Assembly (NCBI RefSeq): GCF_001858025.1
Contig: NZ_LZQD01000001.1
Span: 311,665-375,664 of the forward strand
Length of the DNA: 64,000 bases
From: Trichormus sp. NMC-1
Lineage (GTDB): Bacteria > Cyanobacteriota > Cyanobacteriia > Cyanobacteriales > Nostocaceae
Direction: 5' to 3'
Below are positions 38,665 through 47,002 of the stretch, piece after piece. The translations under genes and the position numbers were made by a program. Position 1 is the first letter of the stretch, and each line of letters opens with the position of its first letter. The notes beneath the pieces are model-generated. The model saw only the letters and a program-made list of their open reading frames with translations. It was not told the origin of the DNA and made no database searches.

Positions 38665-39948
38665 TTACTTGATGATAGTTATATCTTCATCACTATTGAC
38701 GCTGCTGGTATTTACATCTTTTTTCTGTTCATCATCCAGCAGTTCGATCAGAAAAGGACGTAAAACATCCTTAACGGGACGAGCCAACTCATTCCAATAT
38801 TTTTTCTGATCCCCCAATAATTCAATATATGTTTCCGGGCTGTGTGGAAAGGGAACGCTAAAGGGGATGCTGAAAAGTCCGCCAAAGGATATAGACGCGC
38901 TTTGACCACTACCGAATCCCGTCACTGTAATCGCTTCGCCACCGTTAACATACTCACCAAGGAAAATATTCCCTATTTGTAGTCCTTCAGGAGCGATCGC
39001 AGAGATCGGCAGGGGAGGATTTAGGGGAATAGTTGGAATGTTATCCAACGTATTTTCGATGCGATAGCTCAGTTCTGCTCCTATTTGCTGGTTGTAGAAA
39101 TCTACAAACGCTTGATTCCCAATTTTACAGGCTGCGATCGCATAAACTTTGATCAGCAATCCCCCAGATGCAGCAGAACCGAACCAGCGTCGCAAAGCCA
39201 GCGCCGCCAGTTCAGACATCGAGCCACCCAAACTGTGGCCTGTTGACCATACCTCTATCGGTTCTGTTAAGGGTGATTGCTTAGATACAAGCTCCTCTTC
39301 TACAAATTGAAAAATTTTCTCTAGTTCTTCATCGTTATCCACTTCACCGTCAGCAAGCACTTTCGCAATTAAATCTTGAGTTTGTTTGTCAAACTCTGTA
39401 CCAAGTAGAATTGCTCCCGCATCTATCATAGCCGTGATGCAGGCAAATTTTCGCAGGGGTGGTAAATCATGGAGATACCGTAAATCTGCTGATTTTAACT
39501 CGCCCCGCAGAGTTCTGAAGAAGCATTGAATTTCATCAGCCACTGACTCAAAGGCCAGATGAAACCCGCGCACGACTTTTGCACGTTGGACAGACAAAGA
39601 GCCGTAATCTATCAGTTTCCAATCTACATCAGAAACTACATTATCCAGGTTGACGGCTCCTTTATCAATACCTGCTGAACCTCGGAAGGCAATTGCGTAC
39701 TGATGTGCCACTCCTGATTGCGTATTTTTGAGAATTAGTCCCCGAGTATTGACCTGGTCGTTACGGATGGTGTGGACTAACTGCCATCCCTGATTTTTAT
39801 AAAGAGCCTGGTAAACTGTCTTTAGCTCTACATCGTCAACACTGCCATCGTCGTACTGGAAAACATCATAGGCATACTTAGACAGAGTTGTCATGAGGAT
39901 GGCTTCATCAAAACTAAAGCCTTTACGCAACTTCAACGATGTAGTCAT
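38665..39948 (-). CDS. Class 3 lipase-like protein
   Basis: The 427-residue alpha/beta-hydrolase has the canonical GHSLGG nucleophile elbow, the Asp in NTLDNIPT and the His in FPHSPETY. It starts MTTSLKLRKGFSFDEAILMTTLSKYAYD, closely matching the lipase part of the LamG/jacalin protein downstream, so the two arose by duplication. No signal peptide is visible. It follows the megasynthase gene by 76 bp on the same strand and may hydrolyse an acyl ester in the product or its precursor. Confidence 0.88.
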   Translation of the reverse strand: MTTSLKLRKGFSFDEAILMTTLSKYAYDVFQYDDGSVDDVELKTVYQALYKNQGWQLVHTIRNDQVNTRGLILKNTQSGVAHQYAIAFRGSAGIDKGAVNLDNVVSDVDWKLIDYGSLSVQRAKVVRGFHLAFESVADEIQCFFRTLRGELKSADLRYLHDLPPLRKFACITAMIDAGAILLGTEFDKQTQDLIAKVLADGEVDNDEELEKIFQFVEEELVSKQSPLTEPIEVWSTGHSLGGSMSELAALALRRWFGSAASGGLLIKVYAIAACKIGNQAFVDFYNQQIGAELSYRIENTLDNIPTIPLNPPLPISAIAPEGLQIGNIFLGEYVNGGEAITVTGFGSGQSASISFGGLFSIPFSVPFPHSPETYIELLGDQKKYWNELARPVKDVLRPFLIELLDDEQKKDVNTSSVNSDEDITIIK

Positions 39949-40024
39949 TGTGAGGTCTCCATTTTATGAATTTAAATGAGAATCGGGTATAAACTAGAAC
40001 TGCACTAGTCAATTCTAATCAGAT

Positions 40025-43000
40025 CTAACCAGAGGTTGTATCGGGGATACAATCAAGGTATCGTGTCAGGATTTGAGCGATCGCAGACGCATGGGGATGT
40101 CGTAGTAAGGTAAGATGATTGCCGGGTACAGTATGTATATCGACACCACCTTTTACTAACTCACCCCAACCCCAAGTTTCATCTTGGTCAAGCTGGATAT
40201 CACTTGTTTTCACAAGGATAGCTTTGCCATCATAAGATGGTGCTTTATACCGATATAAAGCGTCACCATTCGCTATGCCTATCTGCCATAGACGAAGTAT
40301 GACACGAACTTGCTCACATCTTTTGATGATCTGGGGATTTTTGGTAGCAGAACGATGACCCAAAAATGACATCATCCCTTTGATTAAACCTTTTGTCTGA
40401 TCAGCACTTTTGGATTGCTGCAAAGATGATGGTTCAGTTGCCCTGACCTGGGTAATGTAATCGTAGATCAACGGCCACATATCCGGCACACTTACTATTA
40501 AACCAGCTATTCTCCACAGATCCTCGGCTTTGTAGCCTGTTTTCAAATCAGGAGGAGAATCAAAGAGTACCAATAAATCCACATCCTGATTTGCTTGTTT
40601 GAGACGAACAGCCATTTCATAAACAATGTAGGCTCCTAGTGACCAACCAGCTAGTAAGTAGGGGCCTTGAGGTTGAACTGAACGGATGACTTCAATGTAA
40701 TAAGCAGCCATGTCTTCAACTCGGTTCAAAGGCTGTTTCTCTCCCTGCAATCCTGGTGCTTGTATCCCATAGACAGGGTGATCAGAACCAAGCTGATAGA
40801 CTACAGGGTAATAGGGAAAGACTATACCAGCCATCGGGTGAATCCAGAAAAAAGGCTGCTTGCTGCCACCTGGTTTGATGGGGACTAGGCAGGGATAAGA
40901 AGTGAGAGCCTCTTCAATATCCCTATTACCATTTGCCAGTTCTCCTGATGATTGATCCGGCTTTTCAATAATTTGGGCTAATTCTGCAATGGTGGAAGAC
41001 TGGAACAGAACCCACAGTTGCAGATCACTCCCAAAAGTCTCCTGTATCTGAGATACAATTTGCGCTGCTAGTACTGAATGACCACCTAGTGTAAAGAAGT
41101 TATCATGGATACCTATTTTTTCCAGACCCAGTACTTGTTGAAAGATTTCAGCTAACTGACGTTCAACTTGATTGCGAGGTTCTGTTTGTTCAGAAACCTT
41201 CAATCCCGTGTAAGTATGAGTTAACTGTTTTATATCAACTTCCCCTGAATCTGTCAAAGGCATTTCATCCAGTTGGACAAAATGGCATTGAGTGGAAGTA
41301 CCAAAGCGATCAGCTACGCCGTGCTGAAGGCGATCGCATACTTGCAATTGCTCAACGGATAATTCACGAGTCTTGGCTGTGAATAAAGCGGTTAATTGCT
41401 GTAAACTTTGACAATTTAAGGTAAATCGCTGAATATGTGATTTGCCAGCATCCAATCCGATGAAAAGATGGTTAGAGCGATGTGCTAACGCTACTAACAA
41501 GGAATCGATTCCTTGAGAGGGTGAAATAGCACAATATCCCTTGGCTTGACTCAGGTCTTTCATGGGATAGCCACGACTCATACCGGTTTCGTCCCACATA
41601 CTCCAACTCAAGCAATAGCTCTGCCAGGAACTATGTTGTCTTTGATATGTACTAAAGGCTTCTTGGAAACTGTTAGCTGCTGCATAAGCACCTACACCTG
41701 TACCCCCAAAGAAACCATTGACTGAGGAAAAGTGGATGAAGAAACCAGGATTCTGATTTTGCAGCACGTGATGGAGTACCCAACTTCCCATTACCTTCTG
41801 TTGCAAGCCAGCGACTAAGCTTTCTTTCGTTTCAGAAGCGATTAGGTGTTCTGGCAAACCTCCCGCTAAATGAATTACTCCATCAATTTGAGTATCCCAC
41901 TGGAATGATACCAAATCAAGGGTCTGTTTCATGTCATCCAGATTACAAATATCAACAGCTTGATAAAGAACTGAACCTGGAAGTTGTCTTAACTGTTGAT
42001 AAGCTTGAATCTTGGCTGAGAGTTTATCTTCACCTTCTTGATAATTTTTCCAACTACTTTCATCGGGTAAAGGTGTCCGACCAATTAACAATAAACGAGC
42101 TTGGTAATGCTCTAATAAATACTTGGCAATTTTAACGCCAATGCCTCCCAATCCACCAGTGATTAAATAGACTCCACCCTTTTTAAAAGGAAGTTCTTGC
42201 TGTTCTTGTTCTGCAAAATCTGTCTTTTGCAGACGAGAAACTAACCGTTGTCCATTTCTGTAAGCAACTTCCGGCTCGGAAGTAAAAGCAGAAAATTCTG
42301 CCAGTAAATGAGTTCTATTAATTTCAACCGCAGCAATGGGCAGATCAATATGGCGACAGTCTAACCAAGGTATTTCCTGTGGGATAGTTTTCAGGAAGCC
42401 AAAAACCGTTGCTTTTTGATATGCAATTGGGTCAGTTGGTAAAATAAATTGACTGCAACTAGCTACAAACAATAACTGTATCCGCTCTTTTGTTTCATGC
42501 AACTTCTCTATTGCTTTCACTAAAAACAGTAAGCTATAGAGTCCTTTTTGTTGACTAATCTCAAGAGTTTGCAAGTTGGAGATGCCATCGTGATCGGTTT
42601 CATAATTCCAGAGGTGGAAAATATGACCAATGGCATAATTGTTAGTTGTTAATGATTTTATTAAACGGTGATAATCTTCTTCATTATTGGCAGGATTTAC
42701 AACATAATGTTCACTGCTAATTTGAGCAAAACTATTTCCAGCTTCAACTTTGATACAAGAATAATTTTGAGCTTCCAGTCTTTGACAAACTGATTGTCCT
42801 AATCCTAAATCATCAAAAAAGACTATCACCGCTTGTCTGACAGTAGAAATAGGATTAATTCGCGCCTGTTTTTGACACCAGACTTTCTGATAAAACCAAT
42901 CGGGAATAGTATTCTTGCCTAAAAGAATGTCGATGTCTTGAATTAACGAACTAAAATCACCAGACTCTAGTTTCTTTCTCAGTTGAGAACGCTGAATTTT

Positions 43001-46000
43001 ACCACTTGTGGTTTTAGGAAATTCCTGACGTTCTACAGGAATCACATAATAAGGCGTAATTCCTAACTGAGTCGCAACTTCTCTTCTAATAGCTTGAATA
43101 ATTTCTAAGTTTAGTTGAGACTCTGTTTTTTCTGGTGAAAAGAAAATTGCTAATCCTTCAGTTCCTGTTTGTTGATTAGAAAATGCACAAGCACCTGCAT
43201 AGGTGGGAGCTACACCTGCAATGCTATTGACAATATCTTCGATTTCATAACAGTAATAATTAGCTCCATTAATGATGATGACTTCCTTCTCTCGTCCGGT
43301 CAAAACTAAATGACCATTCAGAATAAAACCCAAGTCTCCTGAATTAAACCAACCATCTCCAACAAAAGCTTCTGCATTCGCTTGAGGATTATTTAAATAA
43401 CCTGGGGTAACTACTTTTCCCTTAATCTGAAAACGCCCGATTACACCTTCTGGCAAAAGGGAATTTTTATCATCAGTGATGCGAATTTGCACTCCCGGAA
43501 CTGGACGACCAAGGTCAGTAAACTCAATCACATCAACATGAGAATCTGTTGTTAGCTCTAACTGAGCGCCAACAGAAGATTTTTTAATCCGATAAATATC
43601 AGTTTGCTCGTTAAACTGATTTTGATAAGTCATACAAGTACAGACTTCAGCCATACCAAAAGCTGGTTGCATAACTTGAGAAGAAATACCAAAAGGTGCA
43701 ACGGAATTCAAAAATTCTCGTACAACTCTAGGAGTTACTTGTTCTCCTGCATTCATCAAGAATTTAACTGACGAAAGATCCCAAGTTTTTTCAGCAATTT
43801 TTGCCAGTGCTTCACTAATTAACTTAAATCCAAAGTTTGGTGACCAACTGTGAGAAACTCGATATTCCTCCATCAAATCTAACCATTTTAAGGGGTTAGC
43901 TAAGATAACTGCTGTTTCTACTTCGATTTGTTGACAACCCAAATATGTATCTTTGAAGTGGCACGTTAATATCGGTACAACATGGTCAACGGGCAACCAA
44001 TTCAGGCTAATATCTTCAGTTTGATATCCATTAAATTGTTTAGCTGCATGGATATGAGCGATGATACCTTGATGAGTTTCTTGAATACATTTAGGAACTC
44101 CTGTGCTACCAGAAGTTAGCTGTAAGAAAGCTACTTCATCAGGACGACTAAGATAAAATTCTGAAGTGGCTGTGTGATTTCTTAACTCTCCTACAGAGCA
44201 AACTTTTAATTCCGATAGCGGTAGTAGCGATCGCAAATTCTCTAGTGCTTCAACGAGAAATTCACTCGCTAAAATACATGGGTGTTCGAGTAATTCCCAT
44301 ATATTGTATAGTTTATTAATAACTGCATTTTTTTCTGTGTAAGTGGGAGCTACAGCTACAGTAACAGGCTGAATTCCTCCCAGAATGCACGCCCATAAGG
44401 TGGGAAAATAATCTCGCAACGATGCAATTTGCAAGATAACTCGCTGTCCTGGTTGCAAGCCTTGATTTCGCAAACCATTGAGAATGCATTTAGCTTCGTC
44501 TAATAGGCTAGTGTATGTCTGAAATTCCTTTTCGCCTTTTGCAGAGATGTAAGTAATGCCTTGATTTTTGGATCGAGTTGCTGTTTGAATTAATGCTTCT
44601 GTTAAAGTTTTGGGAACATCTTCTGGAATATTCAGCGGACCACCATCACTAATCGCGGGTGTTGTAAATTGTGGTGTTTCTGTAGGGACAAGACCAACAA
44701 CAGAGGCGGTTTCAGCAATCGGTAAGGAAATTGCTGTGTTATTTATTCCTGGTGGTAGTAGTTTTGCTAAGTGGAGTGATGGGGGTGAAGATGTGTGACG
44801 TGAACTCGCAATTACTACTGCTTGATCGATTTCGGAATGGCTGTTTAATTGTTGCTGCCATTTTTCTAGAAGTTTAGTATCAATCACTTCTAAAGATGTC
44901 AAAACCTGCTCATCAATTTGCCCTGTTGCTGTCAACGGCAAATTAGATATTTGTACATAGGCAACCGGCAACATATAATCAGGCAATTTAGCCTGCAAGT
45001 GAGTATTGAGAGACTCCTTTGCTAAGGATTTTGAGCTAACGACGTAAGCAACAAGTTTCCCCTCCCGCGCCAGAACATAGCAATCTTCTATACCAGAGAT
45101 TGATAGTAACTCTTGCTCTACTGTCTGGAAATTGAGCCGCTGTCCCCCAATCCAGGCTTGTCTTTGTATTAATCCCAGCACCTCTAAAGATCCATCTCGG
45201 CGCAGGCGACCCCATGTCCTAGTTCTGAGCAAACTTCCTAACAAAGGATGTTCCAGAACCTCAGTAATAGTTTGATCTTGCTGTTGTAAGTGATTTCTAT
45301 TTAAATGTGCATCACCAACATAACCAATATAAATTTCTCCTTCTACACCAAAAGGAAGCAATTCTCCATGATTATCTAATACATAAATTGGTGAATTATC
45401 TATCCATTCAGGATAAATCAATCTATTATTTTGAGACTTGATCACAGGGTCTTGACAGACCATTAATATCTGCTGTTTTTCTACTTCATTGAGAAGAGGC
45501 AGTTGACTAACTTTTTGCTGTGGATTGGATATAATTCCTGCTAATATATTTTGGAAATGACTTGCCATCTGGGCAATAGTCTGTTCATCAAATAAATCAG
45601 TGTTATACCTGAAAAACCCGACTAGATCAGAACTTCCTTCTGCCATCATCAAGTCTAGATCAAACTGTCCCTCCATTTGAGAGATTTCGTAAGGTTTTAA
45701 TTTAAATCCTTCTCGATCTACTTCACCACCTAATAATAGTTGTTGGCTATAGGGAAACTGCCGTAAGTTTTGCAAAACAAAGTTGAATAAAGCCTGAAAT
45801 ATAGGGGAACGGCTGGGATCGCGTTTTGATTGTAATCGTTCTACTAGCAAAGCAAAAGGAAAATCTTGATGCGCCAATGCTTCTGATACACAGCAGCGAA
45901 TTTGAGACAGAAACTCCTGAAAGCTGAGACTTTCTGAGAAATTCACCCGCATCACAACTGGATCGACAAAGTAGCCAACTAGTGGCATAAATTCAGATTT

Positions 46001-47002
46001 AGTTCTACCTGAAGAGGGAACACCGACTAAAATATCTTCCTGTCCCGTGTAACGATATAGGAGAATCTTAAATGCAGCCAGCAGCACCATAGATTGAGTC
46101 GCACCTTCCTTTTGAGCCAGCTGTTTAATTTGTTCTGTCAGCTTTGGAGATAGTGTGAATCTATGAGAAGCGCCGTTATAAGTTTGTATAGATGGTCTTG
46201 GTCTGTCTGTTGGTAAATTGAGTACAGGTAAGTCCCCTGCCAGTTTTTTTTGCCAGTAGTCCCAAAGTTTTTCTCCTTGATCACTTGTCAACAATTCTCT
46301 TTGCCAACGCACGTAATCTATGTAGGAGTTCTTCAGAGGAGTTAGATGTGGCTCAACCCCTGACTCTAGGGCAGGATAGGTGATGATCATTTCTTCCATC
46401 AGCAATGGAAGACACCACGCATCAATGGAAATATGATGTACTGTTAGTAACAAAATATGTTCTTGTTCAGAACGAGTAAATAAACTCACCCGCATTACTG
46501 ACCCATTTTCAAGGTCAAAGGGTTGCTGGGATTCTTGAAAAACCTGCTGATGAAGTTCCTGCTCACTCCAAGTAGAAGCATTTATCTGCTGAAAGTCTGT
46601 TAACTCGGTTTGATGGATCTTTTGAACTGGCTTGTTACCTTGTTTGGGAAAACTGCTACGCAACTGCGGATGACGTTCAATTAGAGTCTGGAAAGTCTTT
46701 TGCAAAGTCGCAACATTGACATAGGAACAGATACGACAGGTAAATGCCACATTGTAGAATCCATTCTCTGGTGCTAATTGCCACAGAAACCACATGGCTT
46801 GTTGACCATAGGAGAGGGGATAAACATTGAGAATATCTGGAGTATCTTGGAGTACCTGTAAAATTTCAGTTTTGTGCTGTTGTAGTTGAGCAATGACATC
46901 AGAAGTTAAGACAGACTGGGAACCACCAATACGCAATTTTTCGCCGTTAAGTCCTAATTTAACCCCTTTGAAAGAAAGGTCTTGTAAAAATTCTACTATC
47001 AT
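40025..47002 (-). CDS. Hybrid megasynthase: docking-C-(partial A)-AMP ligase-KR-ACP-TE
   Basis: The 2325-residue protein has, in order: a TubC-like docking region (1-52), a condensation domain (about 60-500, HHISIDA intact), a partial adenylation segment (about 520-760) with no ATP-binding TSGSTG motif, a complete AMP ligase (about 800-1410; LTSGSTG, TSSGKIQR-type SGKIQRSQL), a ketoreductase (about 1425-1840; TGGLGGIG, SSVNG, YAAANS), a short region ending MPLTDSGEVD that resembles an A-domain tail, an ACP/PCP (LGGHSVLA) and a thioesterase (GWSLGAY, GNH). The A/KR/PCP order is reminiscent of keto-acid-activating modules that make hydroxyacyl units. It overlaps the upstream PKS by 4 bp (ATGA). 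Confidence 0.9.
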   Translation of the reverse strand: MIVEFLQDLSFKGVKLGLNGEKLRIGGSQSVLTSDVIAQLQQHKTEILQVLQDTPDILNVYPLSYGQQAMWFLWQLAPENGFYNVAFTCRICSYVNVATLQKTFQTLIERHPQLRSSFPKQGNKPVQKIHQTELTDFQQINASTWSEQELHQQVFQESQQPFDLENGSVMRVSLFTRSEQEHILLLTVHHISIDAWCLPLLMEEMIITYPALESGVEPHLTPLKNSYIDYVRWQRELLTSDQGEKLWDYWQKKLAGDLPVLNLPTDRPRPSIQTYNGASHRFTLSPKLTEQIKQLAQKEGATQSMVLLAAFKILLYRYTGQEDILVGVPSSGRTKSEFMPLVGYFVDPVVMRVNFSESLSFQEFLSQIRCCVSEALAHQDFPFALLVERLQSKRDPSRSPIFQALFNFVLQNLRQFPYSQQLLLGGEVDREGFKLKPYEISQMEGQFDLDLMMAEGSSDLVGFFRYNTDLFDEQTIAQMASHFQNILAGIISNPQQKVSQLPLLNEVEKQQILMVCQDPVIKSQNNRLIYPEWIDNSPIYVLDNHGELLPFGVEGEIYIGYVGDAHLNRNHLQQQDQTITEVLEHPLLGSLLRTRTWGRLRRDGSLEVLGLIQRQAWIGGQRLNFQTVEQELLSISGIEDCYVLAREGKLVAYVVSSKSLAKESLNTHLQAKLPDYMLPVAYVQISNLPLTATGQIDEQVLTSLEVIDTKLLEKWQQQLNSHSEIDQAVVIASSRHTSSPPSLHLAKLLPPGINNTAISLPIAETASVVGLVPTETPQFTTPAISDGGPLNIPEDVPKTLTEALIQTATRSKNQGITYISAKGEKEFQTYTSLLDEAKCILNGLRNQGLQPGQRVILQIASLRDYFPTLWACILGGIQPVTVAVAPTYTEKNAVINKLYNIWELLEHPCILASEFLVEALENLRSLLPLSELKVCSVGELRNHTATSEFYLSRPDEVAFLQLTSGSTGVPKCIQETHQGIIAHIHAAKQFNGYQTEDISLNWLPVDHVVPILTCHFKDTYLGCQQIEVETAVILANPLKWLDLMEEYRVSHSWSPNFGFKLISEALAKIAEKTWDLSSVKFLMNAGEQVTPRVVREFLNSVAPFGISSQVMQPAFGMAEVCTCMTYQNQFNEQTDIYRIKKSSVGAQLELTTDSHVDVIEFTDLGRPVPGVQIRITDDKNSLLPEGVIGRFQIKGKVVTPGYLNNPQANAEAFVGDGWFNSGDLGFILNGHLVLTGREKEVIIINGANYYCYEIEDIVNSIAGVAPTYAGACAFSNQQTGTEGLAIFFSPEKTESQLNLEIIQAIRREVATQLGITPYYVIPVERQEFPKTTSGKIQRSQLRKKLESGDFSSLIQDIDILLGKNTIPDWFYQKVWCQKQARINPISTVRQAVIVFFDDLGLGQSVCQRLEAQNYSCIKVEAGNSFAQISSEHYVVNPANNEEDYHRLIKSLTTNNYAIGHIFHLWNYETDHDGISNLQTLEISQQKGLYSLLFLVKAIEKLHETKERIQLLFVASCSQFILPTDPIAYQKATVFGFLKTIPQEIPWLDCRHIDLPIAAVEINRTHLLAEFSAFTSEPEVAYRNGQRLVSRLQKTDFAEQEQQELPFKKGGVYLITGGLGGIGVKIAKYLLEHYQARLLLIGRTPLPDESSWKNYQEGEDKLSAKIQAYQQLRQLPGSVLYQAVDICNLDDMKQTLDLVSFQWDTQIDGVIHLAGGLPEHLIASETKESLVAGLQQKVMGSWVLHHVLQNQNPGFFIHFSSVNGFFGGTGVGAYAAANSFQEAFSTYQRQHSSWQSYCLSWSMWDETGMSRGYPMKDLSQAKGYCAISPSQGIDSLLVALAHRSNHLFIGLDAGKSHIQRFTLNCQSLQQLTALFTAKTRELSVEQLQVCDRLQHGVADRFGTSTQCHFVQLDEMPLTDSGEVDIKQLTHTYTGLKVSEQTEPRNQVERQLAEIFQQVLGLEKIGIHDNFFTLGGHSVLAAQIVSQIQETFGSDLQLWVLFQSSTIAELAQIIEKPDQSSGELANGNRDIEEALTSYPCLVPIKPGGSKQPFFWIHPMAGIVFPYYPVVYQLGSDHPVYGIQAPGLQGEKQPLNRVEDMAAYYIEVIRSVQPQGPYLLAGWSLGAYIVYEMAVRLKQANQDVDLLVLFDSPPDLKTGYKAEDLWRIAGLIVSVPDMWPLIYDYITQVRATEPSSLQQSKSADQTKGLIKGMMSFLGHRSATKNPQIIKRCEQVRVILRLWQIGIANGDALYRYKAPSYDGKAILVKTSDIQLDQDETWGWGELVKGGVDIHTVPGNHLTLLRHPHASAIAQILTRYLDCIPDTTSG

